Shown piece by piece: positions 9,348 to 17,747 of a DNA stretch of 59,281 nucleotides. The stretch is taken from assembly GCA_022708505.1 (NCBI GenBank), contig JAKIYP010000007.1, forward strand, positions 1-59,281, written 5' to 3'. How positions within the stretch are numbered: position 1 is the stretch's first letter; each line of letters opens with the position of its first letter. The DNA is from Bacteroidota bacterium (GTDB taxonomy: Bacteria; Bacteroidota; Bacteroidia; Bacteroidales; Paludibacteraceae). The notes under the pieces were generated by a model that searched no databases, was not told where the DNA came from, and saw only the letters and a program-made list of their open reading frames with translations. The translations under genes and the position numbers were made by a program.

Positions 9348-9932
9348 TTAAACAATGTCGAGTAATTCGACTTCAAAGATTAGAGTTGTATGAGGTGCAA
9401 TGGACTGACCAGCCCCCTGAGCACCATAGGCCAGTTCCGAGGGGATATACAATTTCCATTTCGAACCGACAGGCATCAGTTGTAATGCTTCCACCCATCC
9501 CTGAATTACCTGGGTAACACCGAATGTAGCAGGCTCTCCACGATTTACTGAGCTGTCAAATACATTTCCATTGATTAAGGTACCGTGATAATGAACTTTT
9601 ACGCGATCGGAAGCAGCAGGTGTCTGTCCTTTTCCTTCTTTGATAATCTCGTACTGAAGTCCGCTTGCAGTCGTTTTCACTTCCGCTCTTTTGGCATTTT
9701 CAACGAGGAAGTTCTTTCCTTCTTTTATGTTTTGCTCGAATGCTTTTTCCTGTAATTGCTGAAAATAATCGTTGATGATTGCCTGGGCTTCCTGTATACT
9801 CATTTCAAGCTTCTCCTTTTGAATCACATGTCTGATTCCATCTGCCAGTTTCTGATAATCCAACCCTTCAAAACCGCTGTTCTTAAGGTTATTTCCCAAA
9901 CTAACCCCCAACGCATAACTTATTTTATCCAT
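9348..9932 (-). CDS. FKBP-type peptidyl-prolyl isomerase, no signal peptide
   Basis: A 194-residue FkpA/Mip-like isomerase without a signal peptide, so probably cytoplasmic. It starts directly at the dimerisation domain (MDKISYALGVSLGNNLKNSG) and ends with a complete FKBP domain (VHYHGTLINGNVFDSSVNRG, VIQGWVEAL, ELAYGAQGAGQSI). It is the first gene of the array, with a TANNTTTG promoter 32 bp upstream. With the other three genes the operon would supply related domains to cytoplasm, periplasm and membrane. Confidence 0.92.
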   Translation of the reverse strand: MDKISYALGVSLGNNLKNSGFEGLDYQKLADGIRHVIQKEKLEMSIQEAQAIINDYFQQLQEKAFEQNIKEGKNFLVENAKRAEVKTTASGLQYEIIKEGKGQTPAASDRVKVHYHGTLINGNVFDSSVNRGEPATFGVTQVIQGWVEALQLMPVGSKWKLYIPSELAYGAQGAGQSIAPHTTLIFEVELLDIV

Positions 9933-9964
9933 TAATTCTAATTTATAATTTTTTTAAACGTGTG

Positions 9965-9972
9965 CAAAGATA
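9965..9972 (-). promoter_or_regulatory. -7 promoter element for the FKBP operon
   Basis: TATCTTTG on the minus strand matches TANNTTTG and lies 32 bp before the first FKBP start codon. No good -33 TTTG is visible. Confidence 0.5.
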
Positions 9973-10010
9973 GCTGATTTCTCGGATATTAGGTGTTAAT
10001 TAATACAAAA

Positions 10011-11798
10011 TTATCGGGATGAAAGTACGACCGGAAGTTTCATGCATTTTCTTTTCCCTGTGTTTGGATTGAATATTTCGATATAAAAAACATATACCCC
10101 GATGTTTGCCAACTGTCCTCTCCGGTTTCTTCCGTCCCAGGTCAGCACCCCCTCCTGACCGGATATAAATTGCTCCACTAATGAAAACACCTTCTCACCG
10201 GCAGGTGTCAGAATGCAGATATTAAACACATTACCGGTTTCCGGGAAATTATAATGCAGGACACACACATCATTATTTCCGTCATTATCGGGGGAGAAAA
10301 CCGTACTCTCAAGATAAAAAGACTGATCACCCTCTTCCGACAATTCATCCATATTTCTATATTGTGAGTTTATAAAACCCGGTGTTCCGTAGTTATGAGA
10401 ACTGGCTGCAGAATGCCAGTTATTTACATCCTGAACCGGCCAGGCAGGATTTATCCGTTCGAGCGCTACTCCTTTGGGATTTTTCACCAACACATGATGC
10501 ATAGAAACATCATACCTGAATGAATCGACAATCGTATCTTTTGCGGGATTCGTTAACACAAGCGTCGAAGACTCGTTATTTAAAGCACTCCAACCGGATT
10601 GTATAATTTTAGCATCAGGAGGACAAGCATGATACTTTCTCACAGCCCCCGTATCATTTGTCACTGCAAGATAATCACTGGGAAAAATCAAGGTTTCAGT
10701 TGGTATTTTGTTGCCTGAATTGAGTGATCCGTCAGACTTCAGGGTTGTGAAAACCATACCGGACATATCGATAACCTTTCCGGACCGGTTATAAAATTCA
10801 ATGTATTCAGCAGCTGAATCAGCCTGATGAAACATGATTTCATTGAACACCACATCTCCAACATTCAGAGGCTCAGACAAGCCAGTCACTTTGCTGGTAT
10901 TACGAAGAGAATTTCCTGCTTCATCCTTCAATCCTATCACTTCTATTTCGTAAGGTATACCCGTTTGAAATTCAACATCCATAACAACTTCCACCGACTC
11001 CTGATTATCTGCTATTTGCAACGAATTTACGTTACAGAACTCTCCATTTATAGTAAGTTGAAAATCAGAGAAATCAACGGGTTCAGAGAAATTTAATCTG
11101 AGTCTGTTCTGACTCATAATTTTCACTTTTGTGAGTTCAGGAGAAATATGATCCGGCATTATTGATCCGGAAACCTTTATATCATCAAAAAAATAGCAAT
11201 TGCCGGTTGTAGCCGAGTTCGTAAATGAAAGTCCGAAGTATTTTGACCTCAGCACTTTGTTGTTTAGCACCTCACCCTCAGGAAAGTAATCAGTCTCAGA
11301 TGAAAGTTTTGAATACAACCTGAATACAGAAAGACTATCCCGTGTGACTTTCACATGGATTTCCAACGGCTTTCCATCTGTTCGTTTATCAACTCCATCG
11401 ATTATTTTTACTTTTTGCGTACCTTCCTGTACATACAGCGAAACCTCATCATTGGTACCTCCCACCTGAACAAAATAGCCTTTTAATCCGTTTTCTAATA
11501 CATTAACATCAGAAATGATGTACAGACAAACATAATTTGAGGAAGAAGTTGGATAATCAATTTTCAAGCGGCATTCCCAAACGCCATGTTGGACTGCTGC
11601 TGACGGAGTGAACAGGTAAGAAGCAGAAGCCCCCTGAGCAGCAGATTGCAACTCAAAAGCTTTGTTTACAATAAAATTGGATGTAGTGCCCGTCCAGGTC
11701 GGATTTTGGGTGAAATTTCCGTCAGAAAATGACTCTAAGACCTGCGCAAAACAAAAAAATGGCGCAATTAACAAAAAAAACAGCATGTAACTTTTCAT
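10011..11798 (-). CDS. Exported lamin-tail-domain protein with type B T9SS sorting domain
   Basis: A 595-residue secreted protein. Order: signal peptide (MKSYMLFFLLIAPFFCFAQ); a concanavalin-like beta-sandwich (about 20-215, ending FFDDIKVSGS); an SbsA-type Ig-like domain (about 220-310); a lamin tail domain (about 315-450, VFNEIMFHQADSAAEYIEFYN); and a C-terminal gliding-motility-type sorting domain beginning VFSPDNDGNNDVC and ending MKLPVVLSSR. The FSPNGDG-like start identifies a type B T9SS signal, usually used for large surface proteins. Catalytic function is not evident. The promoter on its right is back-to-back with that of asd. Confidence 0.85.
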   Translation of the reverse strand: MKSYMLFFLLIAPFFCFAQVLESFSDGNFTQNPTWTGTTSNFIVNKAFELQSAAQGASASYLFTPSAAVQHGVWECRLKIDYPTSSSNYVCLYIISDVNVLENGLKGYFVQVGGTNDEVSLYVQEGTQKVKIIDGVDKRTDGKPLEIHVKVTRDSLSVFRLYSKLSSETDYFPEGEVLNNKVLRSKYFGLSFTNSATTGNCYFFDDIKVSGSIMPDHISPELTKVKIMSQNRLRLNFSEPVDFSDFQLTINGEFCNVNSLQIADNQESVEVVMDVEFQTGIPYEIEVIGLKDEAGNSLRNTSKVTGLSEPLNVGDVVFNEIMFHQADSAAEYIEFYNRSGKVIDMSGMVFTTLKSDGSLNSGNKIPTETLIFPSDYLAVTNDTGAVRKYHACPPDAKIIQSGWSALNNESSTLVLTNPAKDTIVDSFRYDVSMHHVLVKNPKGVALERINPAWPVQDVNNWHSAASSHNYGTPGFINSQYRNMDELSEEGDQSFYLESTVFSPDNDGNNDVCVLHYNFPETGNVFNICILTPAGEKVFSLVEQFISGQEGVLTWDGRNRRGQLANIGVYVFYIEIFNPNTGKRKCMKLPVVLSSR

Positions 11799-11801
11799 AA
11801 G

Positions 11802-11833
11802 GTTGTCAAATCTATTAAAATGAATTACTTTTG
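11802..11833 (+). promoter_or_regulatory. Promoter for asd
   Basis: GTTG (11802-11805), 20 bp, then TACTTTTG (11826-11833), fitting the TTTG/TANNTTTG pattern. It leaves a leader of about 105 nt before asd in which I see no recognisable riboswitch. Confidence 0.6.
11807..11814 (-). promoter_or_regulatory. -7 element for the lamin-tail gene
   Basis: TAGATTTG on the minus strand ends only 8 bp before the start codon, so the transcript would be almost leaderless. It overlaps the divergent asd promoter region. Confidence 0.4.
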
Positions 11834-11946
11834 CAGTCGCTAATTACAGCTTAACCGACTGATTGGTTTAGGGTTAAATAACCATAGCAAAGGTATGGTT
11901 TTACGAAACAATAAAAACAGAAATCACCATAAAATAAATTAAAAAA

Positions 11947-12957
11947 ATGAAAGTAGCAATTGTTGGTGCCAGCGGCGCCGTAGGCCAGGAGTTTTTACGC
12001 GTACTCGAAGAGCGTAATTTCCCCATGACTGAATTAGCTTTATTTGGTTCTTCACGTAGTGCGGGAAATGTGTATGAGTTCAAAGGACAGAAATTGACCG
12101 TGAAGGAATTGAAGCACGGTGATGATTTCAAGGGTTTTGACATCGTGTTTACATCGGCAGGAGCAAGTATCTCTAAAGAGTACGCTGAAGACATAACCAA
12201 ATTCGGAGCCGTAATGATCGACAATTCAAGCGCTTTCCGCATGGAAAATGATATACCCCTGGTAGTTCCGGAAGTAAATGCTGCTGACGCGAAAAATCGT
12301 CCTCGCGGTATTATCGCGAACCCGAACTGCACCACCATCCAGATGGTAGTTGCATTGAAAGCTATCGAAGACTTGTCGCATATCAAACGTGTACATGTTT
12401 CGACTTATCAGGCCGCTTCAGGTGCTGGTGCTGCCGCTATGGACGAACTCGAACTTCAGTATCGTCAGGTATTAGCCGGAGAACAACCGACCGTCAGCAA
12501 GTTTGCCTATCAGCTGGCTTATAACCTGATTCCGCAAATTGATGTATTTACCGACAATGGTTATACCAAAGAGGAAATGAAAATGTACCACGAAACACGT
12601 AAGATCATGCATTCGGATGTGGAAGTCAGCGCTACCTGTGTACGTGTTCCTGCTTTGCGTGCGCACTCTGAAAGCGTTTGGGCTGAAACAGAAAGACCAA
12701 TCTCGGTGGAAGAAGCCCGTGCCGCTTTTGCTGCTGCTGCTGGCGTAGAGGTTATCGACAATCCGGCTGAGAAGAAATATCCGATGCCATTATTCCTGTC
12801 AGGAAAAGATCCTGTTCATGTGGGTCGCATCCGCAAAGACCTGGCAAACCCGAATGGTATTACTTTCTGGTGTGTTAGCGATCAAATCAAGAAAGGCGCT
12901 GCCCTGAATGCTGTTCAAATTGCTGAATACCTGATTGCCGAAGGCAACATTAAATAG
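11947..12957 (+). CDS. asd: Aspartate-semialdehyde dehydrogenase
   Basis: It reduces aspartyl phosphate to aspartate semialdehyde with NADPH, the branch point to lysine/diaminopimelate, threonine and methionine. 336 residues, normal for the family. The NADP-binding loop is [11 protein letters not shown] at 5-15, the catalytic cysteine is C128 in NPNCTTIQ, and [11 protein letters not shown] carries the substrate-binding Arg/His region. It is transcribed alone from its own promoter, with an inverted-repeat region directly after its stop codon. Confidence 0.96.
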   Translation: MKVAIVGASGAVGQEFLRVLEERNFPMTELALFGSSRSAGNVYEFKGQKLTVKELKHGDDFKGFDIVFTSAGASISKEYAEDITKFGAVMIDNSSAFRMENDIPLVVPEVNAADAKNRPRGIIANPNCTTIQMVVALKAIEDLSHIKRVHVSTYQAASGAGAAAMDELELQYRQVLAGEQPTVSKFAYQLAYNLIPQIDVFTDNGYTKEEMKMYHETRKIMHSDVEVSATCVRVPALRAHSESVWAETERPISVEEARAAFAAAAGVEVIDNPAEKKYPMPLFLSGKDPVHVGRIRKDLANPNGITFWCVSDQIKKGAALNAVQIAEYLIAEGNIK

Positions 12958-12969
12958 TGGATAGTGGTT

Positions 12970-13016
12970 AGTGGTTAGTGATAACAACTAACCACTTACC
13001 ACTTACCATTAACCAC
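12970..13016 (+). repeat. TTAGTGG/CCACTAA repeat cluster with a 10-bp hairpin
   Basis: Just after asd, AGTGGTTAGT (12970-12979) pairs perfectly with ACTAACCACT (12987-12996) across a 7-nt loop, flanked by more degenerate AGTGG/CCACT units. It has no T run but may act as a weak terminator. A 15-bp piece, TAACAACTAACCACT, recurs between sufC and sufB. Confidence 0.6.
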
Positions 13017-13042
13017 TACTACACCAAATCCCAAAACACATC

Positions 13043-13399
13043 ATGAACCTTGAAGAACTCCGTGAATACTGCATCAGTTTAAAGGGTGTTACCGAACACT
13101 TCCCTTTCGACGATGTATCTTTAGTACTGAAAGTTCAGGGTAAGATGTTTGCACTCATTCCACTGGATAATCCCGAACCACAGATTGCATTGAAATGTGA
13201 CCCGGAAAAAGCAATTGCTTTGCGGGAGCAATATGATTGCATCACACCTGCGTATCATTTCAATAAAAAACACTGGAACTCTGTCAGGATTGATCCCGCT
13301 ATTTCTACAGAAATGCTTTGCGAACTTATTCTCCATTCTTATGATCTCGTGGTTGCGGGATTACCCAAAAAATTAAAACAGGAATTAGGTATAGAGTAA
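13043..13399 (+). CDS. MmcQ/YjbR family protein
   Basis: A 118-residue cytoplasmic protein of the YjbR/MmcQ family (CyaY-like fold). Markers are the acidic FPFDDVSLVLKVQGKMFAL segment, ALKCDPEKAIALREQY, and the C-terminal HWNSVRIDPAIS ... SYDLVVAGLPKK, the usual NKxHWxxV and DSYxLV pattern. Some members bind DNA in E. coli, but the biochemical role in this phylum is unsettled. It lies 85 bp after asd and 61 bp before dtd. Confidence 0.9.
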   Translation: MNLEELREYCISLKGVTEHFPFDDVSLVLKVQGKMFALIPLDNPEPQIALKCDPEKAIALREQYDCITPAYHFNKKHWNSVRIDPAISTEMLCELILHSYDLVVAGLPKKLKQELGIE

Positions 13400-13460
13400 A
13401 CATGTTGCGGTATCCTGACGAGAATAGTAAATTGTAAATGAACATATAGTAAATGTTTTC

Positions 13461-13913
13461 ATGCGTATAGTCGTACAAAGGGTTAGCCGGGCTTCCGTGA
13501 CCATTGAGCAGAAAATCAATGGAGAAATCGGAATGGGTTTGTTGGTACTGCTTGGCATCGAAGAGGCCGACAACCAAACTGATGCGGACTGGCTTGCAAC
13601 AAAGTTGGTTAATTTACGTATCTTTGACGACGAAAACGGGGTAATGAATCGTTCCGTGTTGGATATAAACGGGGAAATTTTGGTTGTCAGTCAGTTTACC
13701 CTGCATGCCTCAACCAAAAAAGGCAACAGACCTTCCTATATTAAGGCAGCCAGACCGGAGCAGGCGATTCCATTGTATGAGTACTTTTGCATGTCATTGG
13801 AAAAAATTTCCAAAAAGACTGTTCAAACAGGCGTTTTCGGGGCTGATATGCAGGTTTCACTTGTAAACGATGGCCCGGTAACCATCATTATCGACAGTAA
13901 AAACAAAGAATAA
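13461..13913 (+). CDS. dtd: D-aminoacyl-tRNA deacylase
   Basis: It removes D-amino acids wrongly attached to tRNA. 150 residues, the standard length. Both family signatures are present: SQFTLHASTKKGNRPSY (about 79-95) and the cis-Pro NDGPVTIIIDS motif near residue 138. Its TAA stop directly abuts the ATG of pssA, showing tight co-transcription. Confidence 0.96.
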   Translation: MRIVVQRVSRASVTIEQKINGEIGMGLLVLLGIEEADNQTDADWLATKLVNLRIFDDENGVMNRSVLDINGEILVVSQFTLHASTKKGNRPSYIKAARPEQAIPLYEYFCMSLEKISKKTVQTGVFGADMQVSLVNDGPVTIIIDSKNKE

Positions 13914-14591
13914 ATGACTGTACGCAAACACATTCCAAATTTCATCACCATGCTCAACCTGTTTACAGGAAGCGTGGCGGTGTATTATGCTTTCAATGGA
14001 AATTTCACCGTATCCTTTTTTGCCATCCTGATTGCCGGTTTATTCGATTTTCTCGACGGCCTTGCTGCCCGTGCATTAAAAGCCTACTCGCCCATGGGTA
14101 AGGAACTGGATTCTTTGGCTGATGTCATCAGTTTCGGACTTGCTCCCGGCGTTATCGTTTTTTCATTAGTCGAACAAAGTCAACTTCCGGAATGGCTTAA
14201 GTTTGCCGGATTCATTATTCCGGTATTTTCAGCATTAAGGCTGGCGAAGTTTAATATCGACGAAAATCAGACGACTTCTTTCATCGGACTGCCAACCCCC
14301 GCCAATGCCATATTCTGGGCAGGGATGGGCTATTCATTCTCAGCATGGTTGATCGTTAATCCGTTGCTAACAATAGCGTTAACAATTGTCCTGAGCGGAT
14401 TGCTTGTATCAAAACTTCCGATGTTCTCTCTTAAATTCAAGAGTCTGAAATGGAATCAAAACAGGATGCAATATATCTTTTTAGCGGGGTGCGTCTTATT
14501 GTTAATCGTATTTGGCTGGGACGCTTTTGCCCTCATTATTGGATGGTATATTCTTGGTTCAGCCATTTTATCCCCCCTAATGAAGTTATAA
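13914..14591 (+). CDS. pssA: CDP-diacylglycerol-serine O-phosphatidyltransferase
   Basis: An integral membrane enzyme that makes phosphatidylserine, precursor of phosphatidylethanolamine. 225 residues with about six hydrophobic segments. The CDP-alcohol phosphotransferase motif D-x2-D-G-x2-A-R-x8-G-x3-D-x3-D is intact (FLDGLAARALKAYSPMG, then KELDSLAD, about residues 44-67). The start codon follows the dtd stop with no gap. It ends 31 bp from the converging DCC-family gene, with no clear terminator between. Confidence 0.93.
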   Translation: MTVRKHIPNFITMLNLFTGSVAVYYAFNGNFTVSFFAILIAGLFDFLDGLAARALKAYSPMGKELDSLADVISFGLAPGVIVFSLVEQSQLPEWLKFAGFIIPVFSALRLAKFNIDENQTTSFIGLPTPANAIFWAGMGYSFSAWLIVNPLLTIALTIVLSGLLVSKLPMFSLKFKSLKWNQNRMQYIFLAGCVLLLIVFGWDAFALIIGWYILGSAILSPLMKL

Positions 14592-14622
14592 ATTACGTTA
14601 TAATTATTGTATTTGTTTTCAA

Positions 14623-15030
14623 TCAGATCAAGAACCATTCTTTAATCCCGGAAGAGGGAACCATACAGGAACTTCTCTTTCCAAATATCCGGTATCGTAT
14701 TTTTGTAATCTGATGATATAAAAAATCTCTGATTGGCGCCGGAATATAAATAAAGGCGTAAAATAATCTCCAGACTCCTCCTAAATCGTTTAAAATTTGC
14801 AAAGCAGCTGACGATTTGTCTAAACATTTCTCTCCGGAGATATAAATTAAGGTGTTTATATCTGTTGAGGAAACACCAAATTTATTCAACAACATTTGTC
14901 CGCTTTCTGATTGCAGTGCCGCAAATCTGAACTTCTTTTCCGAGTCTCTTTTTATTATAAAATTAACAATCCCTATACATAAATTGCACACTCCATCAAA
15001 CAATATAATATGAGATTCAGTAAGATGCAT
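14623..15030 (-). CDS. DCC-family (DUF393) thiol-disulfide oxidoreductase-like protein
   Basis: A 135-residue protein with the DxxCxxC signature of the DCC/YuxK family (LFDGVCNLCIGIVNFII, cysteines near residues 14 and 17), RFAALQSESG, and the usual WRLFYAFIYIPAPIRDFLY near the end. The family has a thioredoxin-like fold; its substrates are not well known. It is the last gene of the leftward run purD-ntrC-like-rpiB-thiL, 33 bp after thiL. Confidence 0.87.
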   Translation of the reverse strand: MHLTESHIILFDGVCNLCIGIVNFIIKRDSEKKFRFAALQSESGQMLLNKFGVSSTDINTLIYISGEKCLDKSSAALQILNDLGGVWRLFYAFIYIPAPIRDFLYHQITKIRYRIFGKRSSCMVPSSGIKEWFLI

Positions 15031-15063
15031 TTGGTATAATGCTGTTTGTAATATATCAGGAAT

Positions 15064-16089
15064 TTATTGCAGTGAATTCCACCCCTGGGCTTTCAGGGCA
15101 ATTTCTTCCCCTTCACGGCCAATCAGATTCAGTCCGAGTTCCGGTTTGGTCATGTGACCGATGATGCCGACACCTTCCATGGCAATAATCTTTTCGTAAT
15201 CATCAATCGAAGCTGTGAAAAGCAATTCATAATCCTCTCCACCGTTTAATGCCGCCATAACGATGCTCATATTCAGCTCCTCCGCCATCACCACTGCCTG
15301 ATAATTGATGGGTATTTTATCTTCATAAATCCGGCAGCCAGTATTACTTTGCGTACAAATATGAATCAATTCAGAGGAAAGTCCATCGGAAATATCCATC
15401 ATGGCAGTTGGTACAACTCCCATATTTGCAAGTGCCTCTATAATATCCTTGCGGGCTTCGGGTTTTAGTTGCCGTTGTAAAATATAATCTTTTCCATCGA
15501 AATCAGGCTGTGATTCCGCATTCGCTGAGAAAACAATCTTCTCCCTTTCAAGCAATTGCAAACCCATATAAGCAGATCCCAAATCTCCGGACACACAAAT
15601 GAGATCATTCGCTTTAGCGCCATTACGATACACTACTTTGTCCTTTTCACCTTCGCCAATGCAGGTGATGCTGATGGTTAAACCAGTCAGCGAAGCAGAA
15701 GTATCGCCCCCGATTAAATCAACCCCGTAATGCTGGCAAGCCAGTTCAATTCCATCGTAAATCTGCGTTAAATCTTCAACAGAAAAGCGTTTCGACACCC
15801 CGATAGAAACCGTAATTTGTTTCGGCTGACCGTTCATGGCGTAAATATCTGAGAAATTCACCACAGCAGCTTTGTAGCCCAGGTGTTTCAGCGGAGTATA
15901 AACCAAATCGAAATGAATGCCCTCGAGCAACAGATCTGTGGTAACAAGCACCTGTTTGTCCTTGTATTCCAGTACAGCTGCATCATCTCCGACACCTTTT
16001 AAAGTGGTTGAGTTTTTGATGGAAAACTTTTCGGTCAGGTGTTTAATCAGTCCGAACTCACCTAATGTAGATATTTCTGTTCTTTGCAT
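15064..16089 (-). CDS. thiL: Thiamine-monophosphate kinase
   Basis: It phosphorylates thiamine monophosphate to thiamine pyrophosphate with ATP. 341 residues from the chosen ATG. Markers are LGEFGLIKHL, GVGDDAAVLE (Mg/ATP binding), TTDLLLEGIHFDL, GGDTSAS, MDISDGLSSEL and LNGGEDYELLFT. The start at 16089 overlaps the rpiB stop as TGATG, a translational-coupling arrangement; an ATG two codons earlier (16095) is equally usable. No TPP riboswitch precedes it. Confidence 0.95.
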   Translation of the reverse strand: MQRTEISTLGEFGLIKHLTEKFSIKNSTTLKGVGDDAAVLEYKDKQVLVTTDLLLEGIHFDLVYTPLKHLGYKAAVVNFSDIYAMNGQPKQITVSIGVSKRFSVEDLTQIYDGIELACQHYGVDLIGGDTSASLTGLTISITCIGEGEKDKVVYRNGAKANDLICVSGDLGSAYMGLQLLEREKIVFSANAESQPDFDGKDYILQRQLKPEARKDIIEALANMGVVPTAMMDISDGLSSELIHICTQSNTGCRIYEDKIPINYQAVVMAEELNMSIVMAALNGGEDYELLFTASIDDYEKIIAMEGVGIIGHMTKPELGLNLIGREGEEIALKAQGWNSLQ

Positions 16090-16538
16090 CAGCATGAAAT
16101 TTTATCGATTCGTCTTTGGTGTCTTCCTCCTTCAAAATCAGTAGAAAAAAATACATCCACCATTTCACAGGCCTCTTCGAAAGAGACAAAACGGGCAGGC
16201 AGCGAGAGCACATTAGCATTGTTATGCAAACGGGCAAGCCGGGCGATCTCGGGAGTCCAGCACAGTGCCGCACGTATTCCGGCGTGCTTATTAACCGTCA
16301 TACTAATTCCATTCCCGGTTCCACAGATTGAAATGCCAAAATCATAATCCTGATTTTCAACTGCAGAAGCCATGGGATGTGCATAGTCGGGATAATCTGA
16401 ACTTTCCGCAGTAAAAGCGCCGAAATCTTTCAACTCATTGACATTTTTTGAATTTATAAATTCAATTAATCTGATTTTCAGTTCATATCCCGCATGATCG
16501 CTGCAAATGGCTATTTTCAATTCATCAATTGATTTCAT
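16089..16538 (-). CDS. rpiB: Ribose-5-phosphate isomerase B
   Basis: It interconverts ribose-5-phosphate and ribulose-5-phosphate in the pentose phosphate pathway. 149 residues, normal. Signatures are CSDHAGYELK (about 10-19), the catalytic-cysteine loop GISICGTGNGISMTVNKH, and ALCWTPEIARLARLHNNANVLSLPARF. It lies between the NtrC-like regulator (41 bp upstream) and thiL (TGATG overlap). Confidence 0.96.
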   Translation of the reverse strand: MKSIDELKIAICSDHAGYELKIRLIEFINSKNVNELKDFGAFTAESSDYPDYAHPMASAVENQDYDFGISICGTGNGISMTVNKHAGIRAALCWTPEIARLARLHNNANVLSLPARFVSFEEACEMVDVFFSTDFEGGRHQRRIDKISC

Positions 16539-16579
16539 GGATTTTCAGTTTTATCATTGCCAAATCCGGCACTGTTATT

Positions 16580-17731
16580 TTATGCAAATAAATTTACTTC
16601 TTCTTTCGTAATCGGATTTCCTCCGAGGATAATCAGTCTTTCTACAACATTTCTCAACTCCCGAATGTTCCCGTTCCAATTTTTTTGTTGCAATAAAACA
16701 ACTGCACTGTCCTCAAATCTTTTCAGTTGCGTTCCCTGTTCGGTACATATCAGTTCCGCAAAATGCTCTACCAGCAATGGAATATCTTCTTTCCTGTCGT
16801 CCAAATCCGGCACATGAATGGGTATGACATTCAGTCGATGATATAAATCTTCCCTGAAATTTCCTTTTTCAATCTCGGCTTTTAGATTTTTATTCGTTGC
16901 TGCAAAAACCCGCACATTTACTTTGATGCTTTTATCACTCCCAACGCGTGTCAACTCGTTTTCCTGCAACACGCGAAGCACTTTCGTTTGTGCCGACAGA
17001 CTCATATCTCCAATTTCGTCTAAGAAGATTGTCCCACCATCGGCCTGTTCGAACTTACCGATGCGCTGCTTTATGGCTGATGTAAATGATCCCTTTTCAT
17101 GCCCGAACAACTCGCTTTCAATAAGCTCCGAAGGAATCGCAGCACAGTTCACCTCGACAAAAGGAGCGCCGACACGGTTGCTTTTTTCATAAAGCAATCT
17201 GGCTACCACCTCTTTTCCAGTACCATTCGAACCGGTAATCAACACACGGGCATCTGTTGGCGCCACCCGCTCGATCATTTCCCTGACTTTCTGTATGGCA
17301 GGTGACTGACCAATCATTTGGTGCTTCGTAGCCACCTTTTTCTTCAATATCTTCGTTTCTGTTACGAGTGTACTTTTATCCAGCGCATTTCTCACGGTTA
17401 TCAGGAGCCGATTGAGGTCAATCGGTTTTTCAATAAAATCGAAGGCTCCTTTTTTAATGCATTCCACTGCTGTTTCGATATTACCGTGACCCGAAATCAT
17501 CACAACAGGTGCTTCCACTTCTTTTTCTTTCAATGCTGAAAGCAGTTCAATTCCATCCATCTCAGGCATCTTGATGTCCGAGAAAATCACATCAAACAGC
17601 TGGTTACAAGCCATATCAAGTCCCAGCTTCCCGTTTTCCGCCACCAACACCTGATGCTTCTCAAATTCAAGAATGTCCTTCAGTGTATTGCGGATACTTC
17701 GTTCGTCGTCGATGATTAGTATTTTTGCCAT
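16580..17731 (-). CDS. NtrC-like sigma-54 response regulator lacking a DNA-binding domain
   Basis: 383 residues. An N-terminal receiver domain has phospho-acceptor D52 (FSDIKMP) and K102. The sigma-54 AAA+ domain follows: Walker A GSNGTGKE 167-174, the L1 loop as GSFTSA at 214-219 instead of GAFTGA, Walker B GGTIFLDEIGD, and the R-finger region ELRNVVERLI. The protein ends about fifteen residues later (GGNPITKEEVNLFA), so the Fis-type helix-turn-helix of canonical NtrC proteins (about 450-470 residues) is absent. It could activate sigma-54 holoenzyme from solution or act without specific DNA sites. No partner kinase is adjacent; it sits in a housekeeping run 16 bp after purD. Confidence 0.92.
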   Translation of the reverse strand: MAKILIIDDERSIRNTLKDILEFEKHQVLVAENGKLGLDMACNQLFDVIFSDIKMPEMDGIELLSALKEKEVEAPVVMISGHGNIETAVECIKKGAFDFIEKPIDLNRLLITVRNALDKSTLVTETKILKKKVATKHQMIGQSPAIQKVREMIERVAPTDARVLITGSNGTGKEVVARLLYEKSNRVGAPFVEVNCAAIPSELIESELFGHEKGSFTSAIKQRIGKFEQADGGTIFLDEIGDMSLSAQTKVLRVLQENELTRVGSDKSIKVNVRVFAATNKNLKAEIEKGNFREDLYHRLNVIPIHVPDLDDRKEDIPLLVEHFAELICTEQGTQLKRFEDSAVVLLQQKNWNGNIRELRNVVERLIILGGNPITKEEVNLFA

Positions 17732-17747
17732 GATTCAGCTTTGCATT

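Noticed and set aside
15064..16600. A TPP riboswitch before thiL
   Set aside because: thiL overlaps rpiB as TGATG and has no leader; no THI-box motif (CUGAGA) was found there.
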